Both the position numbers and the translations under genes were made by a program. A model generated the notes under the pieces. It was given only the letters and a program-made list of their open reading frames with translations. It searched no databases and was not told the origin of the DNA. Source: Thermoguttaceae bacterium (lineage in GTDB: Bacteria > Planctomycetota > Planctomycetia > Pirellulales > Thermoguttaceae). Taken from it: a DNA stretch of 64,000 bases. Positions 19,017-28,758 of this stretch are shown one piece after another. Where the stretch lies: assembly GCA_028695965.1 (NCBI GenBank), contig JAQVHZ010000009.1, positions 1 to 64,000 on the forward strand, written 5' to 3'. Every line of letters starts with the position of its first letter. Position 1 is the stretch's first letter.

Positions 19017-19916
19017 TCAGTATTCGACTTTTGCGTTTTCCGGCGTTTCCAAAATACCGATCGTTTGCATCCATTCGTAGACGCGTTGCGGGTACTTGCG
19101 GATCGGCGCTTCGGGTCCGCAGTTGAAGAAGGCGTGATTGGCGTAAGCGTAGATATGGACTTCGCCGGGGATTCCCATGCGTTTCAGCTGTTGATAGACC
19201 TTCATGGACGCCATCGCGGAATAGCCGTCTCCGTCGCCGTGAATGAAGCACATGGGGCACGTTTGCTCGTCGAATTGGAAATCGTCGACAAGTTCGGCGT
19301 CGACGCCTTTGCCGGTATTTTCGCCGTCGACGCCGTCAGTGAGCGCGTACGCCGGATAGACCGGAATCGCAAAATTCACGTTGCAGGGGAGCTTGTCGAG
19401 TTCGTCGACCGGTTCGTAGGTCTGCGTCATGCTTGACGTCGCGGCCATGAGACAGAGGTGTCCGCCGGCGGAGAAGCCCATTTCGCCGATTTTGTTCGGG
19501 TCGATATTCCATTTTTCGGCGTTTGCACGCGAGATTCGCACGGCGCGCTGGACGTCTTGCCAGGCGGCGTAATGTTTCGGAACCCCTTCTCGGCGCGGCG
19601 TACGGTACCACAACATGACGACGGCGACGCCTTTGGAGAGGAAGTAGTCGCGCGGCATGACGCCTTCGACGTCGTAAGCGACGCCGTTATAACATCCTCC
19701 GCAGCTGACGATAATGCACGCGTCGGTCGTCTGATTTTCCGGGCGCCAGAATTCGAGCCTTGGCGTATAGTAGGAACCTCCGTTCTCTTGATACTGTTCG
19801 GGCTTGTCGCCCGGCGGCGTGGAGGGCCACAGGTTGACGACGTCGAAAGCAAACGCGGAGGACGCTGCCGAGGCGATAAAGAGCGCGGCGGCGAGGAGAA
19901 TATGTTGGAGCTTCAT
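19017..19916 (-). CDS. Secreted alpha/beta-hydrolase (esterase/lipase-like)
   Basis: Signal peptide; CGGCYNG oxyanion-like motif; GFSAGGHL nucleophile elbow; C-terminal YANHAFF. Confidence 0.85.
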   Translation of the reverse strand: MKLQHILLAAALFIASAASSAFAFDVVNLWPSTPPGDKPEQYQENGGSYYTPRLEFWRPENQTTDACIIVSCGGCYNGVAYDVEGVMPRDYFLSKGVAVVMLWYRTPRREGVPKHYAAWQDVQRAVRISRANAEKWNIDPNKIGEMGFSAGGHLCLMAATSSMTQTYEPVDELDKLPCNVNFAIPVYPAYALTDGVDGENTGKGVDAELVDDFQFDEQTCPMCFIHGDGDGYSAMASMKVYQQLKRMGIPGEVHIYAYANHAFFNCGPEAPIRKYPQRVYEWMQTIGILETPENAKVEY

Positions 19917-19990
19917 GGGAAACCTCGTAATGATTAGCGCGTGAAAGACGGACGACTCTTATGGCGCGTATGCGCCGCGGACGGGTAACT

Positions 19991-20947
19991 TTATTCAGGA
20001 TTGGCGGTTGCTGCGGCGCCGACGGCGAGCCGTTTGCCGCTCAGCATGATTTCCCCGGCGGAGGCGAGATTGTCGATATCTTCTTCGATGAGCGCGACGA
20101 TCGCGATGTTATGCGCGTCGGCAAACGCGATCGTTTCTTCCGGGTCGATAAAGAGCGATTTTTTCGCTTCGACGGCGAGCACGGCGGCGCCGGCTTTAGC
20201 CATTGTTTGGACGGTGCCCAGCCCGAAGGTCGGCACGTCGAACCGCATATCTTGGTTCGGCTTCGAGACTTTGACGACGACAAAGTTCTTGCTTTTACAG
20301 AGCTTGCCGGCGCGTTTGATCGCCTCGTCGGTCCCTTCGATCGCCTCGACGGCAAGGACGGCGCGGTTCTTTACGGAGACGCTCTGACCGACGTCGAGCC
20401 GCCCCATTTCTCTTGCAAGTTTCCAGCCGAAAAGGACGTCTTGTAATTGCGCGGACGTCGGAGCGCGCTTAGTCAGTAGTTTGCGTTCCACAAGTAACTC
20501 CGGTGCGAAATAGGTTCCAGGCAAGACTGTAATTCCACGTCGTTCGAAGGCGCAACATACGGCGCCGAGCAGAGAATCGTCTTTGCAGTCGACGCGCCGA
20601 TGCAGGAAATGGTCGACGAAAGTGCGGATTGTGTAGAGGTCGGGCGCTTGGCGCCAGATGAAAAACGGGTCGAAGAGACGGACTTTGTGAATTTTGCCCG
20701 CGAGCGTCGCGTATTCGACGTTGTGTTTGCGAAAGAATCGTGTCGCCCAGCCGAATTTGCCCATGCCTTTCCAGACGAAGACGTCGCATATTTCCGCCAG
20801 GACAGGCTCTGCGTGATCGCGAATGCCCATGCATACGACCTCGTACCCGACGTCTTTCAGCGCGCGAGCTAAGTGGATCGGATAACGTCCCCAGCCTGCG
20901 ACGAGGCCGATACGCTTGACGTCCGGATGTTGGTGTTGCACGTTCAA
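19991..20947 (-). CDS. lpxI: UDP-2,3-diacylglucosamine diphosphatase LpxI, copy 1
   Basis: IGLVAGWGRYPIHLARALKDVGYEVVCMGI, TRAPTSAQ-like region, and conserved C-terminal half of LpxI/DUF1009 family. Confidence 0.87.
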   Translation of the reverse strand: MNVQHQHPDVKRIGLVAGWGRYPIHLARALKDVGYEVVCMGIRDHAEPVLAEICDVFVWKGMGKFGWATRFFRKHNVEYATLAGKIHKVRLFDPFFIWRQAPDLYTIRTFVDHFLHRRVDCKDDSLLGAVCCAFERRGITVLPGTYFAPELLVERKLLTKRAPTSAQLQDVLFGWKLAREMGRLDVGQSVSVKNRAVLAVEAIEGTDEAIKRAGKLCKSKNFVVVKVSKPNQDMRFDVPTFGLGTVQTMAKAGAAVLAVEAKKSLFIDPEETIAFADAHNIAIVALIEEDIDNLASAGEIMLSGKRLAVGAAATANPE

Positions 20948-20989
20948 GGCACCATGTTAACGTTAAAATGGATAGCGAACCTTTGTCGT

Positions 20990-21040
20990 TCACGAGTTTT
21001 TCTGTTCGAGGTCGGCGAGAAGAGCATACTGGAACTTCAT
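20990..21040 (-). other. Duplication-junction relic: chimeric 16-codon mini-ORF MKFQYALLADLEQKNS*
   Basis: First ~8 codons match the esterase start (MKLQHILLA…); last codons match the LpxD C-terminus (…ADLEQKNS*). Confidence 0.75.
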
Positions 21041-21114
21041 CGCGGACCTTGTAGCAATTAGCGCGTGAAAGACGAGCGTCTCCTGCAGCGCGTATGCGCC
21101 AGCGACGGGCGCCT

Positions 21115-22065
21115 TTATTCAGGATTGGCGCTTGCCGCGGCGCCGACGGCGAGCCGTTTGTCGCTCACGGTAAATTCCGCTTCTGCGGCGGGATTGTCGA
21201 TATCTTCTTCGATAATTGCGATCATCGCGATATTATGCTCGTCGGCGTAGGCGATCGTTTCTTCGGCGTCGATGAGGAGCGACTTGCCCGCTTCGAAGGC
21301 GAGCACGCGCGCGCCGGCTTCCGCCATCGTTTGGACGGTTCCGAGCCCGAACGTGGGGACGTCGAACCGCATATCCTGATGCGGCTTGGCGATTTTGACG
21401 ACGACGAAGTTCTTGCTCTTGCAGAGCTTTCCTGCGCGTTTGATCGCTTCGTCGGTTCCTTCGATCGCTTCGACGGCAAGCACGTCGCGGTTCTTTACGG
21501 AAACGCTCTGTCCGACGTCGAGCCGTCCGATCGCTCTTGCGATTTTCCAGCCGAAAAAGACGTCTTGTAATTGCGCGGACGTCGGGGCGCGTTTAGTGAG
21601 TAATTTGCGTTCCACAAGCAACTCCGGAGCGAAATCGGTTCCTGGCAGGATGATAATACCGCGTTTTTCAAAGGCGCGGCATACGGTGTTGAGCAGAGAG
21701 TCGTTTTTACAGTCCTCGCGTCGGCGCAGGAAATGGTCGGCGAAGAGTCGGATCGTGTAGAGGTCCGGCGCTTGGCGCCAGATGAACAGGGGGTCGTAAA
21801 GGCGGACTTTTTGAATTTTGCCCGCGAGCGTCGCATATTTGACGTCGTGTTTGCGAAAGAATCGCGTCGCCCAGCCGAATTTGCCCATGCCTTTCCAGAC
21901 GAAGACGTCGCATATTTCCGCCAGGACAGGGTCCGCATGATCGCGAACGCCCATGCAGACGACCTCGTAGCCCTCGCTTTTCAGCGCTCTGGCCAAGTAG
22001 ATTGGATAATGACCCTGACCTGCAATGAGGCCTACGCGTTTGACGTCCACGGGATGAGGCTGCAC
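21115..22065 (-). CDS. lpxI: UDP-2,3-diacylglucosamine diphosphatase LpxI, copy 2
   Basis: Colinear and highly similar to the 19991-20947 ORF; immediately downstream of lpxD. Confidence 0.87.
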   Translation of the reverse strand: MQPHPVDVKRVGLIAGQGHYPIYLARALKSEGYEVVCMGVRDHADPVLAEICDVFVWKGMGKFGWATRFFRKHDVKYATLAGKIQKVRLYDPLFIWRQAPDLYTIRLFADHFLRRREDCKNDSLLNTVCRAFEKRGIIILPGTDFAPELLVERKLLTKRAPTSAQLQDVFFGWKIARAIGRLDVGQSVSVKNRDVLAVEAIEGTDEAIKRAGKLCKSKNFVVVKIAKPHQDMRFDVPTFGLGTVQTMAEAGARVLAFEAGKSLLIDAEETIAYADEHNIAMIAIIEEDIDNPAAEAEFTVSDKRLAVGAAASANPE

Positions 22066-22121
22066 GGTTAGGACTCCATATCAAGAGTTGGAAACGGATA
22101 GCGAGCGGCGTTCCTTGCCGT

Positions 22122-23261
22122 TCAGGAGTTTTTCTGTTCGAGATCGGCGATCTTCTTAGCAAGTTCTGCAACTTCTCTTTTCAGCGCTTTGAACTCTTTT
22201 TGAGTTTCCGGCAGCTTTGCGAGCGCGACCTGCTTGCGCATCTGCTCTTTTTCCGGGGTCGCGGGTATGCCGACGATCCTTGCGCCTTCGGGGACGTCGA
22301 GCATGACGCCCGCCATCGCGCCGATGACGGCGCCTTTGCCGACTTTCAGATGGTCCCGAACGCCGACTTGGCCCGCCATAACGACGTAGTCTCCGGTCGT
22401 AACGCTTCCGGCGACGCCGACGCTGGCGCAAATCATATTTCTGGCGCCTATCGTACAATTATGCGCTATCATGACGTGGTTGTCAATTTTGGTTCCTTCG
22501 CCGATTTTGGTGCAATCGTAGGCGGCGCGGTCGATCGTGGCGCACGCTCCAATTTCGACGTTGTCTTCAATGACGACGATTCCGTATTGCGAGGTTAGAA
22601 CATGGACGCCGGTCGAGGATTCGTATCCGAACCCGTAGGCGCCGATCACGCTGTTCGCATGAATAATGCAGTTGGCGCCGACGACGCAGTTCTCGTAGAC
22701 GACGACGTTAGGAAAGAGGGTCGTGTTGGGGCCGATGGAGACGCCGTCGAGCAGGACGACGCCCGCGTGAAGGGTAACGCCGTCGCCGACGACGCAGTCC
22801 TCCCCGATCGTGACAAAAGGCGCGACGGCGACGTTCTTGCCGATCGACGCGGATTCGGCGACGCGCGCTTGCGGCGAAATTCCTTCTTTCACGAGGTTGG
22901 TTCGCCGCGGCTTGAAGAACGCGGCGATTTTTTCAAACGCAGCTTTTGGCTCGTCGACGCGCAGTACGGCGAAGCGTTCCGGCAGTTGGACGTCCGCCGT
23001 TTTGGCGATGACGACGGCGCGCGCTTCGGTAACGACGTCCCAGTCGAGCTTGTCGGGGTTTTCCGCAAAGGTGATGGAGCGCGCGTCCGCGGCGTGCAGA
23101 GGGGTCGCTTTTTCAAGGACGCAATCTTGCCGTTCGTCAATAACGCCGCCAGTCAGTTCAGCTAATTGCGAAAGTCGAACTTGCATCAGGGGGGAAACTC
23201 CTTCTGGTAGATTGCGCCGCTTGAATCTTTGGGTCTGCGAATCGTTGGCGCGATAGGTCAA
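22122..23261 (-). CDS. lpxD: UDP-3-O-acylglucosamine N-acyltransferase
   Basis: Left-handed beta-helix hexapeptide repeats; VKEGISPQARVAESASIGKNVAVAPFVTIGEDCVVGDG; YGFGYE; MIAHNCTIG. True start may be internal (MQVRLSQLAELTGG). Confidence 0.93.
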   Translation of the reverse strand: MTYRANDSQTQRFKRRNLPEGVSPLMQVRLSQLAELTGGVIDERQDCVLEKATPLHAADARSITFAENPDKLDWDVVTEARAVVIAKTADVQLPERFAVLRVDEPKAAFEKIAAFFKPRRTNLVKEGISPQARVAESASIGKNVAVAPFVTIGEDCVVGDGVTLHAGVVLLDGVSIGPNTTLFPNVVVYENCVVGANCIIHANSVIGAYGFGYESSTGVHVLTSQYGIVVIEDNVEIGACATIDRAAYDCTKIGEGTKIDNHVMIAHNCTIGARNMICASVGVAGSVTTGDYVVMAGQVGVRDHLKVGKGAVIGAMAGVMLDVPEGARIVGIPATPEKEQMRKQVALAKLPETQKEFKALKREVAELAKKIADLEQKNS

Positions 23262-23439
23262 CGTCAGGCGACGACGTTCTTGCTAAATAGAAAAACCGCC
23301 CTTCAATCAAGCGCAATGCTTGCTGAACGACGGCGTATTCTTTTCCGTCCGCCGAGCTGCAGTGCGCTTGAATCGAGGCTGTTACGCATGGTACGATAAG
23401 GACTGCTTTGCCGGCAGGCGAGTTCGATAAACGTCAAGA

Positions 23440-23721
23440 TCAAGCGTCCGCTTGTTCGACCTTAGTCTTAACGATGAGTTTGGCTAAGCGAGACTTTCTT
23501 CGCGAGGTATGGTTCTTGTGCCACAGTCCGCGCGCCGCCGCGCGATCCAGAGCGCTGCATACGCTTGGGAATTGCGCCTCAGCCGCTTCGACGTCGCCGG
23601 CGCGGAGAGATTTGAGCATATTCTTGATACGGTTACGGACAATGGAACGAGCAGAACGGTTACGATCGCGACGAACGACGTTTTGTCGCTGTCTTTTCTT
23701 AGCGCTTGTAATTCTTGGCAT
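23440..23721 (-). CDS. rpsT: 30S ribosomal protein S20
   Basis: MPRITSAKKRQRQNVVRRDRNRSARSIVRNRIKNML…AARGLWHKNHTSRRKSRLAKLI. Confidence 0.92.
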   Translation of the reverse strand: MPRITSAKKRQRQNVVRRDRNRSARSIVRNRIKNMLKSLRAGDVEAAEAQFPSVCSALDRAAARGLWHKNHTSRRKSRLAKLIVKTKVEQADA

Positions 23722-24123
23722 AGTTAATCTTTTAAAATTTCTTAGGAACAACGTTTTTTTACAAACTCATGTCGGGAAACAAACGCAGGCTCGTAAAAAG
23801 ATGGGCACATCGACCTGACGCTCGTTTGGACCCGCCGCACGACGGCTCCGACAAAAGTTTTCGCGAGACGAAAAAAATCAAGAATCTATTTTGAACTTTT
23901 AGGATTCCTTTTGATTTTTTTATTCTTTCGGCAAAAATTTTCCTCAGCATTTCAATTCGACAGGAAAATAATTGCGTTCAAGAACAAGGCCTCGACGCCG
24001 CTTGGGCTTTTCGGAAAAACGCGTTATTTTAACTTAATACCCGCAAAATCCCCGTAAAAACCCGCGTTGCGCGCTTGTCGATGAGAGCGTTCGACGTTAG
24101 GCGCGCGCCGCAAAAAATTTTGT

Positions 24124-25470
24124 CTACTGATTATGCCTCTTTTCTGCAATCTTGTCTAGTAGCCCCCCGACGTCTTTATAAGAAAAATCGATAGCGGCGA
24201 GCTGATTGGCGTAATCGTCGGCTTTGTCGTAGTTGTCGAGCCCGAGAGCGAGCCTTGCGCCGTAGTAGAGCGCTTTTTTCAGATCCTCGCTCTGTTTAGG
24301 CAGGACGGCGATCGCTTGGTCGTAGTGAGTCAGCGCGAGGCGGTACTGTTTGATATGCTGGAAGCACTGCGCGAGGAGCAGGAGGCATTGCGGGTTCAGG
24401 CTGTGGTCCGCTTTTGCTGTCTGGAACGCGGTGATTGCCTCTTTGTATTCTCCGCGCTGCATATGGTAATTGCCCAGTTCAAAGTGGACGTGCGAATTAT
24501 CGGGCGTCATTGTCAGGTTGTACTGAATGAGCTCGAAGGTTCTGGCGTCGAGGGCTTCTTTTTGTTGATTGAACTTTTCTTTGAGCTCTTCGGACGGGCT
24601 CTTTTCGTACTGTTCCTTAATTCTTGCGAGTTCTTCTCTTGCTCGGCTCTTCTGCGCTTCCAGGAGCTGCGGGTAAAAGACGTCGTCGTTCGGGAAGACT
24701 TTCAAGGCGCGCTTGCACGTGTCTTCGACTCGGCGCATATTTCCTCTTTGATAGAAATGGTTGATCAAGTCGACATAGGCGGACCGGTCGTTTGGATCCT
24801 TTCTGAGCCTCTTTTCACATTCGTCTTCAACGGAGAGTTTTTCGACGGGGCTTTGCGCGGCTTCTTCCGCCTCTTTGGACCCTCGCGGGGCCTGTTTGAC
24901 GCGGTTGATCGTCTTTTCGAGCATGAGGTCGCTGATTCTCTTGCCCGCTTCGGGATCGTCCGGCTTGAGCTTGCTGACTCTTCCCCAGCAGGCGAGCGCG
25001 TCGTCGTACATCTGCCGATCGCCCAGCTCGATCGCGGCGATTCTGTTGACTTCGACGCTGTCGGGCGCGGATTGGACGGCGTGTTTCAAGTAGGCGAGCC
25101 CGGCTTCTTCGAGCCCTTCTTCGAGGCACGCGAGCCCCATGGCGACAAATGCCTGGTCGTCCCATGGATCTTTTTTGAGCTTTTCTACGCCTTCCTGCAT
25201 CGCCGTTTCGAAATCTTTTGGCTTTCCAATTGGAACGTTTTTCTTTGCGGCTCTTACGAACCCAAACGCTCCTTTTTTCTTCGGCTGCCCGTACTTAACG
25301 CGCAGGTTAGCGATGAACGAATTCATGTACAAGAGGTTGGACGGATCGGAAAGCACGCACTGCGAAAACATTTCCGTCGCGTAATCATGGTCGCCAATCT
25401 GCATCTTCTGGTTGCCATACTCGAAGCATTGCTGCAGTCTTGCGCGCTTTGAAGGTGAAATTTCTTGCAT
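24124..25470 (-). CDS. Tetratricopeptide-repeat protein
   Basis: 448-aa ORF with repeated TPR-like units. Confidence 0.8.
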   Translation of the reverse strand: MQEISPSKRARLQQCFEYGNQKMQIGDHDYATEMFSQCVLSDPSNLLYMNSFIANLRVKYGQPKKKGAFGFVRAAKKNVPIGKPKDFETAMQEGVEKLKKDPWDDQAFVAMGLACLEEGLEEAGLAYLKHAVQSAPDSVEVNRIAAIELGDRQMYDDALACWGRVSKLKPDDPEAGKRISDLMLEKTINRVKQAPRGSKEAEEAAQSPVEKLSVEDECEKRLRKDPNDRSAYVDLINHFYQRGNMRRVEDTCKRALKVFPNDDVFYPQLLEAQKSRAREELARIKEQYEKSPSEELKEKFNQQKEALDARTFELIQYNLTMTPDNSHVHFELGNYHMQRGEYKEAITAFQTAKADHSLNPQCLLLLAQCFQHIKQYRLALTHYDQAIAVLPKQSEDLKKALYYGARLALGLDNYDKADDYANQLAAIDFSYKDVGGLLDKIAEKRHNQ

Positions 25471-25741
25471 GGTATTATTTTCTCGCTTTTCCGAAAAGTA
25501 GCGTTTCTTCTTGACGTCGGCGAATCGGCGGAGCTCGAACGCGCGTCCCTTGACTCTTACTTATTATAATAACGTTGGAAGCTATTTTCAACTGCAGGCA
25601 AGGTTCTTTTCAACTTTTTTTGGCGCGGCGGCTATTTTCTGCGAAATTTTGGCGCATGAGGAGCGTTTTAGAGATAAAAAATCCCCGACGCATTTGAAAT
25701 GGTCGGGGAGCGGAGAGGTTCTTGGGATTGGCGGACGGTCG

Positions 25742-27514
25742 TTAGTTCCAACTTGTTTTTGGCGGGTACTGCGAGGGCGTGTATTGGGTCGTTGGAGGTC
25801 GGATCTCCGACGTTTGGGGCTGCGGCGATCGGAAGGTCGGCGGTTGAGACGTCGGAATTTCAATTGTCGACGTCTGCGTCGACGGCGCCGGGAAGGCTGG
25901 AGCTTGCGTCGTTGGGATTTGGAGGGTTGACTGCGTCTGCCAACTCTGGGACGCGTCGGCTTGCGCGGCGGCTTCTTCCGGCGAGAAGCCGGGGTAGACG
26001 GGCGCTTGGCTCGCGCGATTTGGATCTTGCGGCGTCGGCTGGATCTGCTGGTATTGCGCGTTTGCGGGCGCGGCAGGTTGCTGGACGCCGTAATTCGCGG
26101 ACGGGGCGCCGAGAGGTTCGTTCGTCGCGCTCTCGGCGGAGAAATCCGGCGCGTAGACGTCGTCGGCTGGAGTTTGCGCGGGCATATTTGGCGCGATGTT
26201 CTCCTGCGGCGCCAGCGGCTGCTGCGCGCTAGCCTGCGGAACTTGCTGGTCGTTCATGAACGCGCTTGTCGTTGCGATCGGCTGGACGGCGTCTTGACGC
26301 GACTGCGGGATTTCGGGAACGACGCGATAAGACTGCACAGGGGCGTTTTGCGCCGGTTGCGGCGGGTCTGCCGCGGCGACGACGGTCGTGGTCGGGAAGG
26401 GCACGATCCCCGCGCCAGATTCGACGGGCGCCGTGTAGATCTGTTTTTCCGGCAAGGGTTTGCTGAGCTGGGAGGCGTCGACGGTCGCCGGGCCTTGCAA
26501 GCCGTTTGGAATCGGTTCTGGTTCCGGGTCGGTCGTAACCGACTTAGGCTGCGCTTCGGCGGAGACAGGGGGCGATACGTTGGACGCGGGCGCCGCGTTG
26601 GAGCCCGACTTATTCGACAGGTCGACTTGACGTTTGTTGTCGGAGGGAATTTCGAAGGCGAGCAGCTTGGAAGGGTCGTTTAAAATCGGCTCGTTCAGGT
26701 TGATATCGAGTTCGACGTTTGTCGCGGCGCAATTGATCAGGAGCGATTGCGGCATGACGACGTCGAGCTCTTCAATGTACTGGTGACTCTTGCATTTGAC
26801 GGTGACGACGGTTCTGCCGGTTGGGTCTTGGACGTCTTGTCGGACGATCGCGGCGGTTTCCGGCTTAAAGTAGATGTATTCGGTGTAGACTCCGTCCGGG
26901 CGGACGCGCTTCACTTTGGTGCGCAGCGTGCCGTCTTGCTGTTCTCGCGGCTCTTCGAGCAGGTCTTCTTCTTTTATCGTAACGATACCGAGCGCTTCGG
27001 GGAACCAGGTCGGGTCGAGCGGCAGGGAGTCTGCCATTTCGCTGCCCTTGAATTTGTCGAGGTCGCAGACGTAGACGATTTTTTCGTTTTCTTGTTTTTC
27101 CCAGAACCAGAAGGTCGTTCCGTTGCTTCCGCAGTCGAGGAAGCGGCCGCCCATGAACGAGGAGACGCCGATCAGCCGGAATTTGTTCGGTTCCTGATAG
27201 GAAATTGTGCAGCTAGCTTGGCCCGCCTGTTTGGCTATGCCGACGTTCGCGCTGCTGAAATGCGCTGACTGGATCTTCGCGCTGTTCTTGTTGACGACGG
27301 CGATGAATTCAGAAAAGGTCGGGTTTTCGCCGATAACTTTGGGCAACTTGACTTTTGGGGTCGAGTTGCATCCGACGGCGAGAAGAGACGCAAGCGCCGC
27401 GAACGCCAACGATAGAAAGAGGGCGCGCTTAATCCGGACGCCGTCTCGTTTGAGGACCGAGTCGCTGCCTGCTGGGTCGCGCGAATTGAAAACGAACGTG
27501 AACATAGGACGCAA
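25742..27514 (-). CDS. Lipoprotein (outer-membrane lipoprotein-sorting-like N-terminal domain) with Pro/Gln/Ala-rich C-terminal tail
   Basis: Hydrophobic segment with lipobox SLLAVGC; LolA-like N-terminal half; low-complexity P/Q/A/T C-terminal ~270 aa. Start probably downstream of the ORF-track start. Confidence 0.65.
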   Translation of the reverse strand: MRPMFTFVFNSRDPAGSDSVLKRDGVRIKRALFLSLAFAALASLLAVGCNSTPKVKLPKVIGENPTFSEFIAVVNKNSAKIQSAHFSSANVGIAKQAGQASCTISYQEPNKFRLIGVSSFMGGRFLDCGSNGTTFWFWEKQENEKIVYVCDLDKFKGSEMADSLPLDPTWFPEALGIVTIKEEDLLEEPREQQDGTLRTKVKRVRPDGVYTEYIYFKPETAAIVRQDVQDPTGRTVVTVKCKSHQYIEELDVVMPQSLLINCAATNVELDINLNEPILNDPSKLLAFEIPSDNKRQVDLSNKSGSNAAPASNVSPPVSAEAQPKSVTTDPEPEPIPNGLQGPATVDASQLSKPLPEKQIYTAPVESGAGIVPFPTTTVVAAADPPQPAQNAPVQSYRVVPEIPQSRQDAVQPIATTSAFMNDQQVPQASAQQPLAPQENIAPNMPAQTPADDVYAPDFSAESATNEPLGAPSANYGVQQPAAPANAQYQQIQPTPQDPNRASQAPVYPGFSPEEAAAQADASQSWQTQSTLQIPTTQAPAFPAPSTQTSTIEIPTSQPPTFRSPQPQTSEIRPPTTQYTPSQYPPKTSWN

Positions 27515-27644
27515 GGGTATAAAATAAACGAATCGATGAAGCGCTCCAAACGCTCGGTCTTTTGCCGCAATGGGCGTGAAACCGAACGCTATTTTGGGAT
27601 AGTAACGTTTACGCGATAATTGCGCAAGGTCAAAAGACGGTTCT

Positions 27645-28268
27645 TTATTTGCTCGGCGTCTGCGCGGTGGGGTTGGCGCTTTCCGGATCGTCGAGCTCTT
27701 CCGGCTCTTCGGACGTCCGGTCGGCGGATTTTTGGGGCGATTCGATGAGCGCGACGAGCTGTGCTTGAACTTCTTCGATTTGTTTAGGGGTCATGTTGAC
27801 GACCGGGACGTAATAGCCCGTCTCGTTTCGCGGAGAATAGACGTAGATTGTGTTGGCGGTCTCGGGACCGGACCGCTTTGAGGCGTTTTCTTCATAATCG
27901 AATTTCAGGACGCGCCGCCTGGCGAGGAGCAGAGCGAGCGCGTACCTCAGCGCCTCTTTGCCGGGCTTGTCGGCGAGCGAGACGAAGAGCGCGGTCAGGG
28001 CGTCGTTGGGCGCCAATTTGAGTTTCTTGTCTTTTTCGGCGTCCTCTTGTATCCTCGACGCCCACCATGCGATCGCGTTTGCCGGGCGCGGCGTCGAGCG
28101 CCACGCGGACGCGCGCACGTCGCGGCGCTTGAGTTCGCCGTCTTCTTCGTAGAGAACCGAATAGACTTTGTCGCCGGGCGCAAACGGCTTGTTGGTAACG
28201 GCGCAGTATTTGCCGAGCTTTGGCGCGTCTTCAGGCGAAAACGCGGAAGGTTCAGAGGGGGCGCTCAT
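27645..28268 (-). CDS. Conserved hypothetical protein
   Basis: 207-aa ORF with host-like codon usage; no recognised domain. Confidence 0.6.
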   Translation of the reverse strand: MSAPSEPSAFSPEDAPKLGKYCAVTNKPFAPGDKVYSVLYEEDGELKRRDVRASAWRSTPRPANAIAWWASRIQEDAEKDKKLKLAPNDALTALFVSLADKPGKEALRYALALLLARRRVLKFDYEENASKRSGPETANTIYVYSPRNETGYYVPVVNMTPKQIEEVQAQLVALIESPQKSADRTSEEPEELDDPESANPTAQTPSK

Positions 28269-28449
28269 GCTTCTTTCCAGTATCTTTACGGCGGGTTATT
28301 GGAAATGTCCGACAGGGAAAGGTACCTATTTTGCGCCGAAAAGACAAGGGCAAATAAAATGGCGAAATTTTTCGAGCGCCCCCTTGAGAAAATCGCGGAG
28401 CGCTATAAGATTGGGGCGTTGAGAGAGTCAACAGAAGCTTGATTGTCCT

Positions 28450-28533
28450 GCCGGACTGGCGGAATAGGCAGACGCGATGGATTCAAAATCCATTGCCCGA
28501 AAGGGCGTCCCGGTTCGACTCCGGGGTTCGGTA
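28450..28533 (+). tRNA. tRNA-Leu (anticodon CAA)
   Basis: Acceptor GCCGGAC/GTTCGGT; anticodon stem-loop ATGGA-TTCAAAA-TCCAT; long class II variable arm GCCCGAAAGGGC; T-arm CCCGG-TTCGACT-CCGGG; discriminator A, CCA not encoded. Confidence 0.93.
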
Positions 28534-28536
28534 CTT

Positions 28537-28567
28537 AAAAACCCAACGCTTAAAGCGTTGGGTTTTT
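28537..28567 (+). terminator. Intrinsic terminator after tRNA-Leu
   Basis: AAAAACCCAACGCT-TAA-AGCGTTGGGTTTTT. Confidence 0.88.
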
Positions 28568-28673
28568 CCGTTTCTTGCAGCAGGCGACTTTGGTGCAAAA
28601 ATACTTGATAGCGGTACAAAAAAAAGAGGGACTGATTTTCCTGCGTCTTGTTAAAACTGAACTGCTGGAAACG

Positions 28674-28754
28674 CTAACTAAAATACTTTTGCATCAGGCT
28701 GTCGAATAAAAGTTGGGTTTCGTCGATGGATTTCTGCACGACGAATTGGAATTT
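28674..28754 (-). pseudogene. 3' tail of a disrupted type I restriction specificity subunit (hsdS)
   Basis: Minus-strand frame KFQFVVQKSIDETQLLFDSLMQKYFS*, typical of HsdS C-termini. Confidence 0.75.
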
Positions 28755-28758
28755 GCAG

